The notes below the pieces were generated by a model. The model saw only the letters and a list, made by a program, of their open reading frames with translations, made no database searches and was not told the DNA's origin. The translations under genes and the position numbers were made by a program. A DNA stretch of 64,000 bases from Actinomycetota bacterium (GTDB lineage Bacteria; Actinomycetota; Thermoleophilia; Solirubrobacterales; Solirubrobacteraceae). Below, one piece after another: positions 56,608 through 64,000 of the stretch (positions are counted from its first letter, which is position 1; the number at the start of each line of letters is the position of its first letter). Where the stretch lies: contig VAYS01000007.1 in the NCBI GenBank assembly GCA_005883215.1, forward strand, positions 1 through 64,000, written 5' to 3'.

Positions 56608-57234
56608 TCAGGACAAAGCCACCTTGCCGTTGGAACGGGCCCGGACCTGCACCCGGTCGACGAACTCCAGCCGGCGCAGGGCGGCACGAAGCAGCCGGGT
56701 CAGCAGCCGCAGGCGGGCGGCTTCGGAGCGCAGCTCGAGCAGCCCCTGCTTGGCGTCCAGACCGAAGTCCACCCGCGCGGCCATCTCGTAGGCGCTCATG
56801 AGCGCGATCTCGTCGCGGTCGGGCGCGCTGTCGGTGGCCTGCTCGACGATCTCCGAGTAGGCGCCCCGCGCGACCTCGGCGGCCTCGTCGTCGGGCTCCT
56901 CCTCGCGATCCTCGAGGAACTGGACCCGGCCGGCCGGATAGGGAAGGTGGTCGAGCCGCTCGAGCAGGCGAAACGGTCGGGTCCCGCGGGCCAGGATGTT
57001 CATCCGCCCGTCGGGCAGCTCCTCCAGCACCCGCTCGATCCCGCACGCGCAGCCGATGGGCTTGAGCTCCTCCTCGCCCAACCACAGGATCCCGAACTCC
57101 TCGTCCTCGGCCAGGCAGCGGCCGATCATCGTCTTAAAGCGCTCCTCGAAGACGTGCAGCGGCACGTACTCGTAAGGGATGGCGACCAGCCGCAGTGGGA
57201 AGAGGGCGAACTCGGACTCGACCCGGGCGTCCAC
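56608..57234 (-). CDS. LON substrate-binding (N-terminal) domain protein
   Basis: A 208-residue stand-alone protein of the Lon N-terminal domain family (PF02190). It begins 'ALFPLRLVAIPYEYVPLHVFEERF', in part 'LFPLRLVAIPYEYVPLHVF', and has 'FGILWLGEEELKPIGCACGIERVLEELPDGRMNILARG', in part 'IGCACGIERVLEELPDGRMN', then a helical C-terminal bundle. The AAA and protease parts of Lon are absent, so it is not a protease; such proteins may bind peptides or partners, but the function is unknown. ATG 57234 leaves a 28-base gap to the upstream methyltransferase stop. Confidence 0.9.
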   Translation of the reverse strand: MDARVESEFALFPLRLVAIPYEYVPLHVFEERFKTMIGRCLAEDEEFGILWLGEEELKPIGCACGIERVLEELPDGRMNILARGTRPFRLLERLDHLPYPAGRVQFLEDREEEPDDEAAEVARGAYSEIVEQATDSAPDRDEIALMSAYEMAARVDFGLDAKQGLLELRSEAARLRLLTRLLRAALRRLEFVDRVQVRARSNGKVALS

Positions 57235-57262
57235 GAGGTCAAGTCTAGGGCCGGGCTGACTG

Positions 57263-58219
57263 CTAAGCGGCCGCGCGTGCGGCGAGCATCAGGTTGTAGA
57301 AGATCGCCGGGGGCAGGCGCGGCTCGAACAGCCTCCGGTCGAGCGCCTGGAGCAGCAGGTAGCCGCGGTGGGCGTACTGGCGCCACAGCCAGGGGACCTC
57401 GGTCGGCTCGGCGGTGGCCTCGAGCGCCCGGTTGGCCCAACCGAACCAGCCCGCCAGCAGCTCCTCCCCGCGCACCCGCACGTCGCAAAAGCCCGCCGCC
57501 CGAGCCGCCCGCCTGAGCATCCCCGGGGTGAAGGCGTGCACGTCGATGACGTGCTCCAGTCGCGGGTCCGCGCCGCCGTGGGCTCCGGGATCGCGGGCGG
57601 CCGAGGCCTGCATCAACGCGCGCCACAGCGGCGCCAGGGCGTGTCCGCCGCGCTTGGGAAGCTCGGCCAGGCGGTCCCCGTAGCGCGAGGGCTCGCCGGC
57701 GAACGCGATCGTCCCGCCGGGTCGCAGCACCCGATGAAACTCGGCAAACGCCCGCTCCAGGTCGGGGATGTGGTGCAGCACCGCGTGGCCGAGCACCAGG
57801 TCGAAGCTGCGGGCCTCGAACGGCAGCGATTCGGCATCGGCGCGGGCGGTCTCGACGTCGAGGCCCAGGCGCTCGGCGTTGCGGCGCAGCCGGGCGAGCA
57901 TTCCGGGTGAGATGTCGCTGGCCACCGCCTCTGTGACCACCCCGGCCTGCAGCAGGTTGAGGCTGAAGTAGCCGGTGCCCGACCCGACCTCGAGCGAACG
58001 GTCAAACCGCGCCGGTTCGCGCCCGATGGCCTTACGCAGCTTTCCCAGCACCTGGGCTTGGCCGATCGCCCCGAAGTCGATGCCCCACTTGGCGTCGTAG
58101 TGCCCGGCGGCGACGTCGTGATAGCGGGTGTTGTCGGCTCGGATCTGCTCGGCCCGGCCACGCACCGGCGCCGGGGGACCCGACGCGCTCGGGCGGTCCG
58201 GGCTGGGCTCCGGGGACAT
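57263..58219 (-). CDS. Class I SAM-dependent methyltransferase
   Basis: A 318-residue methyltransferase. After a Pro/Ser-rich lead comes 'RADNTRYHDVAAGHYDAKWGIDFGAIGQAQ', in part 'HDVAAGHYDAKWGIDFG', then SAM motif I 'SLEVGSGTGYFSLNLLQAG', 'AVASDISPGMLARLRRNAE', motif IV 'FDLVLGHAVLHHIPDLERAF' and post-motif 'RVLRPGGTIAFAGEPSRYGD'. The C-terminal 100 residues are helical. Substrate unknown. ATG 58219 is preferred to 58261, which adds only a low-complexity lead. It is divergent from the methyltransferase at 58284. Confidence 0.88.
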   Translation of the reverse strand: MSPEPSPDRPSASGPPAPVRGRAEQIRADNTRYHDVAAGHYDAKWGIDFGAIGQAQVLGKLRKAIGREPARFDRSLEVGSGTGYFSLNLLQAGVVTEAVASDISPGMLARLRRNAERLGLDVETARADAESLPFEARSFDLVLGHAVLHHIPDLERAFAEFHRVLRPGGTIAFAGEPSRYGDRLAELPKRGGHALAPLWRALMQASAARDPGAHGGADPRLEHVIDVHAFTPGMLRRAARAAGFCDVRVRGEELLAGWFGWANRALEATAEPTEVPWLWRQYAHRGYLLLQALDRRLFEPRLPPAIFYNLMLAARAAA

Positions 58220-58264
58220 GGGTGCGGCACTGTAGCGCCGCCCGGAGGGCGGGTCGGGCACTCA

Positions 58265-58270
58265 TATACT
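58265..58270 (+). promoter_or_regulatory. -10 element of the glucan cluster methyltransferase
   Basis: TATACT lies 13 bases before ATG 58284 in the gap between two divergent methyltransferase genes. It matches five of six bases of the -10 consensus. There is no clear -35. Confidence 0.5.
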
Positions 58271-58283
58271 CGCCCGCCGATCG

Positions 58284-59057
58284 ATGAGCGCTCCCCGCTA
58301 CCAGCAGCTCGACCAGCCGCCTGGCGTGCCGCCGCTGGCGCTCACCGGGGAGCGCACCTTGCCCGACGTACCCGAGGAGAACTACTGGTATCGGCGCCAC
58401 CTGGCGGTGTATGAGTGGATCGCCGACCGGGTGCCCGGCGACCGGGTGATCGACATGGCGTGCGGCGAGGGCTACGGCTCGGCGCTACTGGCCCGCCGCG
58501 CGCGCTCGGTGGTCGGCGTGGACGCCAACCCCGAGGCCCACGAACACGCCCGGCTGCGCTATCGGGCGCCCAACCTGAGCTTCGAGCGCGACGCGGTGGA
58601 GTGCTTCGAGGCCCCCTGCGATGCGATCGTGTTCCTGCAAACGATCGAGCACGTGCCCGACCCGGGAGCCCTGCTCGCGCGCTTCGCCGAGCTGGTTGGG
58701 CCCGGCGGCCGGGTGTTCGTATCCACGCCCAACGTGCTCACGCTGGCGCCGCCGGGCGCGGCCAAGTCCGATAACCCGTGGCACCTGCGCGAATACCGCC
58801 CGGAGGAGTTCGCGGCGCTGTGTGAGGCCCACTTCGCCGCGGTCGAGCTCTACGGTGTCCACCACGCCCGCAGGCTGCGTCTCCACGCGCTGGCCCTCGC
58901 TCTGGGCTGGGACCGCGTCCACCGCCGGCTCGGCCTGACCGGGCCCTTCTACCGCCGCTTCGTTCCCGCCATCGGCGCGCGCGACTTCGCGCTTCGGCCC
59001 CCGCGCGGCTCGAGCCTCGGGCGCGCCCTGGACTTCCTCGCCGTCTGCACGCCGTGA
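58284..59057 (+). CDS. Class I SAM-dependent methyltransferase, Rv3030-like
   Basis: A 257-residue methyltransferase: motif I 'VIDMACGEGYGSALLARRA', 'VVGVDANPEAHEHARLRY', motif III 'CDAIVFLQTIEHVPDPGALL' and 'VGPGGRVFVSTPNVLTLA'. It precedes a GH57 glucan branching enzyme and a GT4 glucosyltransferase with GTGA overlaps, the same order as Mycobacterium Rv3030-Rv3031-Rv3032, genes tied to 6-O-methylglucose lipopolysaccharide. By that context it may methylate a glucan or its start unit, though the residue and position are not visible in the sequence. ATG 58284 has the -10 TATACT 13 bases upstream. Confidence 0.9.
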   Translation: MSAPRYQQLDQPPGVPPLALTGERTLPDVPEENYWYRRHLAVYEWIADRVPGDRVIDMACGEGYGSALLARRARSVVGVDANPEAHEHARLRYRAPNLSFERDAVECFEAPCDAIVFLQTIEHVPDPGALLARFAELVGPGGRVFVSTPNVLTLAPPGAAKSDNPWHLREYRPEEFAALCEAHFAAVELYGVHHARRLRLHALALALGWDRVHRRLGLTGPFYRRFVPAIGARDFALRPPRGSSLGRALDFLAVCTP

Positions 59058-60287
59058 CGGGGTCGGGCCGCCGGGGCGTGCTGGCGATCGTCCTGCACAC
59101 CCACATGCCCTACGTCGAAGGGTTCGGAACGTGGCCGTTCGGCGAGGAGTGGCTGTGGGAGGCGATCGCCGTCTCCTACCTGCCCCTGCTCGACGTGCTC
59201 GAACGCGACGTGCCCCTGACCCTCTCCCTGACCCCGGTCCTGTGCGACCAGCTGGCGGCCGAAGGGATCGCCGAGCGGTTCCTGGTCTTCATGCGCGACG
59301 TCCGGCGCGAGTCCCATCGGGTCGACATCGCCGGGCTCGGCGCCGCCGGCGAGCTCCAGCTCGCCGGCGAGCTCGAGCGCGCCGCCGAGGACTACGAGCG
59401 GGCGATCGAGCGCTTCCGGGCCCGGGACGGGGACCTGCTCGGCGCGCTGGCGCCCTTCGCCCAGTGGACCTCTTCGGCCACCCACGCCGTGCTGCCCCTG
59501 CTCGCCACCGACGCCGGCGTGCGCAGCCAGCTGCAGGCGGGCATCGATGCCCACCGAGCCCGCTTCGGCGCATGGAACGGAGGTTTCTGGCTGCCCGAAT
59601 GGCTACCCCGCGCACGGCACCTACCGCGACTACCACCATCACACCGTCCATCACCACCGACCCTGGGGTAACGACGGCGCGCCCTACGACCACCGTGCCG
59701 CGCGCGCCCAGGCCCGTGAGCACGCCCGCGATTTCGTGGGGCGCAGCATCGCGCGGCTGGCGTCCGGATCCGAGGCGCTCGGGCGCCCCGCGATCGCGGT
59801 GTGCGCGATCGACACCGAGCTGCTGGGGCACTGGTGGTACGAGGGAATCTGGTGGCTGGAGGCGGTGCTCGAAGAGGCCGGGGAGCGAGGGCTGGAGCTG
59901 CGCCGGCTCGACGACGTGCTCGAGGGCTGCGCGCCCGCGCCCGTCCCGCCGGATGCGGGCGTGACCAGCTGGGGCTCTCCGCGGGACCTATCCACCTGGG
60001 ACGGGCCGGCGGTGGCCGACCTGGCCTTCGACGCCCGGGCGGCCGAGCTGCAGCTGCTGGCGGCCGGACCCGGTGCCGATCGGCGCCGGCTGCGCGAGCT
60101 GCTGGCGCTGCAGTCCAGCGACTGGGCGTTCATGGTCACCCGCCGCCTCGCCGGACCCTATCCGCGCGAGCGCGCCGCCGGTCATCGACGCGCCTTCGAG
60201 ACCGGCGATGGGTCGATAGGCTCCTCGGGGCCGAGGATCCGCAACCTCGCCGCCCACGCGAAGGTCTCTCCGCTCCTGGCCCCGTGA
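59054..60287 (+). pseudogene. GH57 1,4-alpha-glucan branching enzyme, internal deletion with frameshift
   Basis: Rv3031-like GH57 enzyme, broken. The first part (59054-59599) runs 'VLAIVLHTHMPYVEGFGTWPFGEEWLWEA' (in part 'LHTHMPYVEGFGTW'), 'FAQWTSSATHAVLPLLATDAG' and 'GAWNGGFWLPE', where the Glu is the nucleophile region. The next frame (59601-60287) continues 'GYPAHGTYRDYHHHTVHHHR', 'AVCAIDTELLGHWWYEGIWW' (acid/base Asp) and ends 'RIRNLAAHAKVSPLLAP'. Family members keep a long stretch between these blocks, which is missing here, so the two parts total about 410 residues instead of about 500 or more. The join is at 59599-59601. GTG 59054 and stop 60287 overlap neighbours by four bases each. 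It may be a real null allele or an assembly error. Confidence 0.82.
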
Positions 60288-61465
60288 CGCGCTGCCTGAT
60301 CCTGTCTTGGGAGTACCCGCCGATCGTCGAGGGCGGCCTCTCACGCCACGTGCGCAAGCTCTCGGAGGGTCTGGTGCTCCAGGACGTCGATGTCCACGTG
60401 CTCACCCGGGGCGACGAGCGCATGCCGGCCGAGGAGGAGCGCGAGGGAGTGATCGTCCACCGTGTCCGCGAGCCGCGCCGCCCACGGGACCTGGGCGAGT
60501 TCGTCACCTGGGTCGAGCACATGAACGCCGACATGCTCGCCGCCGGCGTCGAGCTCGGCGATCGCTTCGCCTTCGATGTGGTCCACGGCCACGACTGGCT
60601 GGTGGCGGTCGCCGGCGACCACCTGGCCAACCGCTTTCGCTGCCCGCTGGTGACCACGATTCACGCCACCGAGTACGGACGCCACCAGGGATGGGTGGAG
60701 ACCCATCCTCAGTCCTACATCCACGGGGTCGAGCGCTGGATGGCCAATCGCGCCGAGCGGGTGATCACCTGCTCGCACTACATGCGCGCCCACGTCTCGG
60801 ACATCTACGACCTGGAGGAGAGCCGCATCAGCGTGATCCCCAACGGGATCGACCCGCTCGACCTGCAGCCGGTGGACGACCTGGCGGCCCTGCGCCGGCG
60901 GTTCGCCGCGCCCGATCAGCGGCTGGTCCTGCTCGTGGGCCGGCTCGTCTACGAGAAGGGGTTTCAGCTCGCGCTCGAGGCGCTGCCGGGGGTGATCGAG
61001 CGCCTGGGCGATGTCCGCTACCTGGTCGCCGGGTCGGGCACGCACGAAGCGGAGCTGCGGGGCCAGGCCGACGAGCTGGGTCTGCACGAGCACGGTACGT
61101 TCCTGGGCTGGATCGGAGACGACGTGCTGCACTCGCTGTACCGGATCGCCGACCTGTGCGTGGTCCCCTCGATCTATGAGCCGTTCGGGCTGGTGGCGCT
61201 CGAGGCCATGGCCTCGGGCTGTCCCTGCATCGTCGCCGACACCGGGGGGCTGCGCGAGGTGGTGCCCAACGAGGACGTCGGGCTGCGCTTTCGCTCGCGC
61301 GATCCCGACTCGCTCGCTCAGATGGTCGAACGGGTGCTCACCGACGACGGGCTGCGCAACCGGCTGGTGGCCGAGGCCTCAGAGCACGTCCTGCGCTTCG
61401 ACTGGACCGAGATCGCCGAGCGCACCGCCGCCATCTACTCCCGGCTGGGTCGCGCCGCCGTCTGA
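60284..61465 (+). CDS. GT4 glucosyltransferase, Rv3032-like
   Basis: A 393-residue GT-B glycosyltransferase. N-terminal domain 'CLILSWEYPPIVEGGLSRHVRKLSEGL' (in part 'WEYPPIVEGGLSRHVRKL'), 'VVHGHDWLVAVAGDHLA' and 'TTIHATEYGRHQGW'; C-terminal donor domain 'LVLLVGRLVYEKGFQLALEAL', 'FLGWIGDDVLHSLYRIADLCVVPSIYEPFGLVALEAMA' in part 'VVPSIYEPFGLVALEAM', with the Glu-x7-Glu motif. It elongates alpha-1,4-glucan with ADP- or UDP-glucose in the Rv3032 subgroup. GTG 60284 overlaps the GH57 stop by four bases, so the glucan genes form one translation unit. Confidence 0.93.
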   Translation: MTRCLILSWEYPPIVEGGLSRHVRKLSEGLVLQDVDVHVLTRGDERMPAEEEREGVIVHRVREPRRPRDLGEFVTWVEHMNADMLAAGVELGDRFAFDVVHGHDWLVAVAGDHLANRFRCPLVTTIHATEYGRHQGWVETHPQSYIHGVERWMANRAERVITCSHYMRAHVSDIYDLEESRISVIPNGIDPLDLQPVDDLAALRRRFAAPDQRLVLLVGRLVYEKGFQLALEALPGVIERLGDVRYLVAGSGTHEAELRGQADELGLHEHGTFLGWIGDDVLHSLYRIADLCVVPSIYEPFGLVALEAMASGCPCIVADTGGLREVVPNEDVGLRFRSRDPDSLAQMVERVLTDDGLRNRLVAEASEHVLRFDWTEIAERTAAIYSRLGRAAV

Positions 61466-61686
61466 GCGTTCGTCGGGGCGCGATCGGCCCCCCCCGGGGG
61501 CGGGCCAGGGACCGCCGGGCGGCTCCGCCGCCTCGGTGAGCATCGAGGCGGGGAGGACGCGCGGGTCGTCGCGATCGCAGCGGCTCGCCGGGCGGCGCCG
61601 GGCGCGGGGGCGCGATGAGAACCGGCCCCCGGTTTTGCCCTCGAACTGGACCTATATGGGGCCAGCGAGGGGGTAGGCTGGGCGCG
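61466..61686 (+). other. Spacer with two hairpins and a possible -10 before the epimerase gene
   Basis: An 8-base inverted repeat CCGCCTCG/CGAGGCGG (61528-61535, 61544-61551) lies 62 bases after the glucosyltransferase stop. A second hairpin AACCGG-CCC-CCGGTT followed by TT (61620-61636) resembles a weak intrinsic terminator. TATATG (61653-61658) may be the -10 for the gene at 61687. No coding capacity seen. Confidence 0.5.
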
Positions 61687-62664
61687 ATGCGAGTCTTCGT
61701 CGCCGGAGCCACGGGCGCCATCGGCCGTCCGCTCGTGCGCCAGCTGATCGAGGGCGGCCACCAGGTGATCGGGACCACGCGCTCGGCGGCCAAGGCCGAG
61801 CGGCTGGCCGAAGCCGGCGCCACCCCGGTGGTGCTCGACGCCTTCGACGTGCCCGCCCTGCGCCGCGCGGTCCTCGAGGCCGAGCCCGAGGTCGTCGTCC
61901 ATCAGCTGACGGCATTGTCGGCGCCGCTGAACCCGCGCAAGTACGGCCAGTGGCTGGCCCAGACCAATCGGCTGCGCCAGGAGATCACGCCCGTGCTGGT
62001 GCAGGCGGCCGAGGAGGCGGGCGCCGAGCGGCTCGTCGCCCAGAACGTTTCCTTCCTGCTCGCTCCGCGCGGGCCCTGGGTCCAGGACGAGACCGCCCCG
62101 CTATGGCACGACGCGCCGTCGGCCCTGCGTGGGGCGGTCGCCGCCTGCGAGGCGCTCGAGCGCGCGACGCTCGGCTCGGCGCGCCTGGCGGGGGTGGTGC
62201 TGCGCTACGGCTTCTTCTACGGCCCGGGCACCTCCTACGCCCACAACGGCCAGATCACCGAGATGGTCCGGCGGCGCCGCTATCCGGTGGTGGGCAAGGG
62301 CACCGCGCACTACTCGTTCATCCACGTAGAGGACGCGGCCGAGGCCACCGTCGTGGCCGCCCGGGGAGGGCAGCCCGGCGTCTATAACGTCGTCGACGAT
62401 GAGCCCGCGCCGCTCAGCCAGTGGCTGCCGTGGCTGGCCGAGCGCCTGGGAGCACGCCCCCCGCGCCGGGTCCCCGCCTGGCTCGCGCGCCTGGCCGTGG
62501 GCCCGCACGCCGTGATGCTCGGCGAAGGCCAGCGCGGCAACTCCAACGCCAAGGCCAAGGACGAGCTGGGCTGGGTCCCGCGCCGCCCGAGCTGGCGCCA
62601 GGGCCTGGCCGAGGCGCCGGCGGGGGAGTCCGCTCCGGCGGCAAACGCAACGAGGGCGGCGTGA
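61687..62664 (+). CDS. NAD-dependent epimerase/dehydratase-family (extended SDR) protein
   Basis: A 325-residue extended SDR. Rossmann motif 'VFVAGATGAIGRPLVRQLIEGG' with 'TTRSAAKAERLAEAG' after it (basic residues suggest NADP), later 'RLVAQNVSFLLAPRGPW', 'GVVLRYGFFYGPGTSYAHNG' and 'YSFIHVEDAAEATVVAA'. The strict Tyr-x-x-x-Lys pair of epimerases is not obvious (the region has 'WHDAPSALRGAVAACEALERA'), so it may be an atypical SDR reductase rather than a sugar epimerase. Start ATG 61687 directly precedes the Rossmann strand. It overlaps the next gene by four bases (GTGA). Confidence 0.86.
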   Translation: MRVFVAGATGAIGRPLVRQLIEGGHQVIGTTRSAAKAERLAEAGATPVVLDAFDVPALRRAVLEAEPEVVVHQLTALSAPLNPRKYGQWLAQTNRLRQEITPVLVQAAEEAGAERLVAQNVSFLLAPRGPWVQDETAPLWHDAPSALRGAVAACEALERATLGSARLAGVVLRYGFFYGPGTSYAHNGQITEMVRRRRYPVVGKGTAHYSFIHVEDAAEATVVAARGGQPGVYNVVDDEPAPLSQWLPWLAERLGARPPRRVPAWLARLAVGPHAVMLGEGQRGNSNAKAKDELGWVPRRPSWRQGLAEAPAGESAPAANATRAA

Positions 62665-63149
62665 GCGCCCAGCCCCTTTCCGGCGCTCGGGCCAGCGGCG
62701 AAGCCCCCGCCGTCCGTCCCTCGCGCTGGACCTCGCAGCGCGTGCTCGGCCTCGGCCTGGTCGCGCTGGCCGCATACCACCTCGCCCTGGGGCTGTTCAT
62801 GGTCGTCGCTCCCCACACCTTCTATGTGCGCGTCGGAGCCTTCGGTCCGGAGAACCACCACTACATCGGCGACAACGCCACCTACGCGCTGGCCGTCGGA
62901 CTGGCGTTCGTGGGCGCCGTGCGCTGGTCGAGCTGGCGGGTCCCGGTGCTCGCGCTGACCACCGTCCAGTTCGCGCTGCACACGGCCAACCACCTGCGCG
63001 ACATCTCCCGCGCCCATCCACGCTATGAGGGTCCGCTCGACTTCGCCCTGCTCCTGGCGGGCACCGCCCTGCTGGCGGGGTTGCTGTGGGCCGCCGTGGG
63101 GCAGGAGCGCGAGCGTCGCGCACTCGGGCCCGGCCGCTCGGGCGCCTAG
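62661..63149 (+). CDS. Four-helix membrane protein of unknown function
   Basis: A 162-residue protein with four hydrophobic segments: about residues 27-47, 66-85, 90-107 and 125-147, and a polar N-terminal lead. Loop features 'RVGAFGPENHHYIGDNATYAL' and 'HTANHLRDISRAHPRYEGPLD', in part 'HLRDISRAHPRYEGPLD', contain several His and acidic residues, which could bind a cofactor, but I do not recognise the family. GTG 62661 overlaps the SDR gene stop by four bases, so the pair is translated together. It ends 7 bases before the convergent acyltransferase gene stop. Confidence 0.78.
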   Translation: MSAQPLSGARASGEAPAVRPSRWTSQRVLGLGLVALAAYHLALGLFMVVAPHTFYVRVGAFGPENHHYIGDNATYALAVGLAFVGAVRWSSWRVPVLALTTVQFALHTANHLRDISRAHPRYEGPLDFALLLAGTALLAGLLWAAVGQERERRALGPGRSGA

Positions 63150-63156
63150 GCCGGCC

Positions 63157-63837
63157 TCAACCGAAGCGCAGCGTGCGCGGCGTCTCGCGCATGCGCAGGA
63201 CGCGCCCCGGCACGCCGCCCACCACCGCGTTGTCCGGGACATCGCGGGTGACTACCGCGTTGCTGCCGATGATCGCGTTGTCGCCGACCGTGATGCCCCG
63301 CAACAGGCAGGCGCCGTAGCCGATCCACACGTTGTGGCCCACCCGCACGTCGCGCTTGTAGATCCCCTGCAGGCGGATGGGGCGCTCGACGTCGACCACG
63401 CCGTGGTCGAAGTCGATCAGCATCACGCGGTCGGCGAGGATGCACTCGCGCCCGATGGAGACGTGCTGGTAGGCCGAGATCGTGCACTCCTGTCCCAGCA
63501 CCGTCTTGGCCCCCACTCGCACCTCGCCCTCGTGGACCCGGATCTTGCAGCCGTGTCCGACCCACGACCAGCGGCCCAGCACCAGCCGGGCGCCGCGGCC
63601 GATCTGCAGGGTGACGCCGGGCCCGACGAAGGCCAGCCCGTCGGTTTGCAGGCGTCCCCGGAAGCGCAGCTTCAGCCGCGCCAGGCGCACCACCAGCCGC
63701 AGGTACTTGGGGGTCAGCATCCCGTGGGCGCGCATGAACCGAAGCAGCGTCAGCGGGCCGCCGTGGAGCGGGGGCGGGTCGCCGCGCGGCTGCGGCGGCG
63801 ACGTCGTCGCGCCGGGGGAAGAGGCGGTAAAGGACAC
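63157..63837 (-). CDS. Hexapeptide-repeat acyltransferase (LbH family)
   Basis: A 226-residue left-handed beta-helix acyltransferase, WbbJ/LpxA-type. Hexapeptide-like turns run from 'VGPGVTLQIGRGARLVLGRW' through 'TVLGQECTISAYQHVSIGRE', 'DFDHGVVDVERPIRLQGIYK', 'VRVGHNVWIGYGACLLRGIT' to 'IGSNAVVTRDVPDNAVVGGV'; the His in 'FDHG' is the likely catalytic base. The last turn has the 'VGGVPGRVLR' end used in O-acetyltransferases. N-terminal 60 residues are helical. It may acetylate a sugar of a surface glycan. GTG 63837 faces meaB divergently with a 46-base gap. Confidence 0.88.
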   Translation of the reverse strand: MSFTASSPGATTSPPQPRGDPPPLHGGPLTLLRFMRAHGMLTPKYLRLVVRLARLKLRFRGRLQTDGLAFVGPGVTLQIGRGARLVLGRWSWVGHGCKIRVHEGEVRVGAKTVLGQECTISAYQHVSIGRECILADRVMLIDFDHGVVDVERPIRLQGIYKRDVRVGHNVWIGYGACLLRGITVGDNAIIGSNAVVTRDVPDNAVVGGVPGRVLRMRETPRTLRFG

Positions 63838-63883
63838 CCGGGCCGGATCCTAGCCCCGGGGGCCCTGCGATCATGCCCGCCCC

Positions 63884-64000
63884 ATGGCCGGCTCCGACGG
63901 TCTCGCGGCCCGACTCCTGGAGGGCGACAAACGCGCGCTGGCGCGCGCGATCTCGCTGGTCGAGGACGACGATCCCGCCGGCTGGGAGCTCGTCCGGGAG
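63884..64000 (+). CDS. meaB: MeaB/ArgK-type methylmalonyl-CoA mutase GTPase, 3' end outside window
   Basis: The first 39 residues, 'LAARLLEGDKRALARAISLV' and 'EDDDPAGWELV', match the N-terminus of MeaB/ArgK GTPases, which load and protect the B12 cofactor of methylmalonyl-CoA mutase. ATG 63884 is the start; the gene runs off the right edge. A methylmalonyl-CoA mutase gene is expected nearby outside the window. It supports propionyl-CoA use, consistent with the carboxyltransferase at 4093. Confidence 0.8.
   Translation, partial: MAGSDGLAARLLEGDKRALARAISLVEDDDPAGWELVRE

Overview
The window is one contiguous piece of a very GC-rich bacterial chromosome with dense, short-spaced genes, many GTG starts and repeated 4-base ATGA or GTGA overlaps between neighbours. 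The gene content points to Actinomycetota: OpcA beside glucose-6-phosphate dehydrogenase, EgtB/EgtD ergothioneine enzymes, an F420-type LLM oxidoreductase, a DUF6458 protein, WS/DGAT wax ester synthase and a DUF6351 secreted protein. A PilT ATPase, a transaldolase-glucose-6-phosphate isomerase fusion and the Arg/Cys-rich C-terminal module on a secreted protein make the class Thermoleophilia (Solirubrobacterales-like) my best guess. That is inference, because no rRNA is present.

Layout. 1-20.9 kb: a cut serine hydrolase, a zinc-ribbon and rhodanese pair, a secreted ceramidase-like protein, a biotin-dependent carboxyltransferase, an acyl-CoA dehydrogenase, a membrane metallopeptidase, a metallophosphoesterase, GNAT and nitrilase, a thiolase, then a lipid block (SGNH-like hydrolase, WS/DGAT, SDR dehydrogenase, a second ceramidase-like protein), egtB-egtD and a Bax-inhibitor-1 protein. 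20.9-35.4 kb: a sugar-catabolic run on the minus strand, in transcription order LLM oxidoreductase, glk, rpiB, tkt, tal-pgi, gnd, zwf, opcA, GH15 glucosidase, pgl, histidine phosphatase. It takes a glucoside to glucose, glucose-6-phosphate and almost the whole pentose phosphate pathway (only ribulose-5-phosphate epimerase is missing). 35.5-44.8 kb: a small membrane protein, glpX (reading frame broken near its start), moeA, a protein with a degenerate GGDEF domain, an RlpA-like secreted protein behind a clear cyclic di-AMP (ydaO) riboswitch, a basic conserved protein, the primary sigma factor with its own promoter, pilT and an HxlR regulator.

44.9-56.6 kb: a DUF6351 secreted protein, an unrecognised 488-residue protein, two tandem Get3/ArsA-like ATPases, then divergently a ParA-like ATPase translationally coupled to an FtsZ carrying an unusual N-terminal extension of about 130 residues, a gamma-glutamyltransferase without signal peptide, a lipoprotein and the FetAB-type ABC pair. 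56.6-64 kb: a Lon-substrate-binding-domain protein, two methyltransferases, a GH57 glucan branching enzyme and a GT4 glucosyltransferase arranged like the mycobacterial methylglucose-polysaccharide genes Rv3030-Rv3032, an SDR epimerase, a membrane protein, a hexapeptide acyltransferase and the start of meaB.

Two genes (glpX, GH57) are broken by indels, which may be real mutations or assembly errors. I see no tRNA, rRNA, CRISPR array, insertion sequence or prophage. The most promising places for new biology are the ATPase/FtsZ island at 48.7-53.2 kb, the cyclic di-AMP-controlled RlpA-like protein and the broken glucan cluster.
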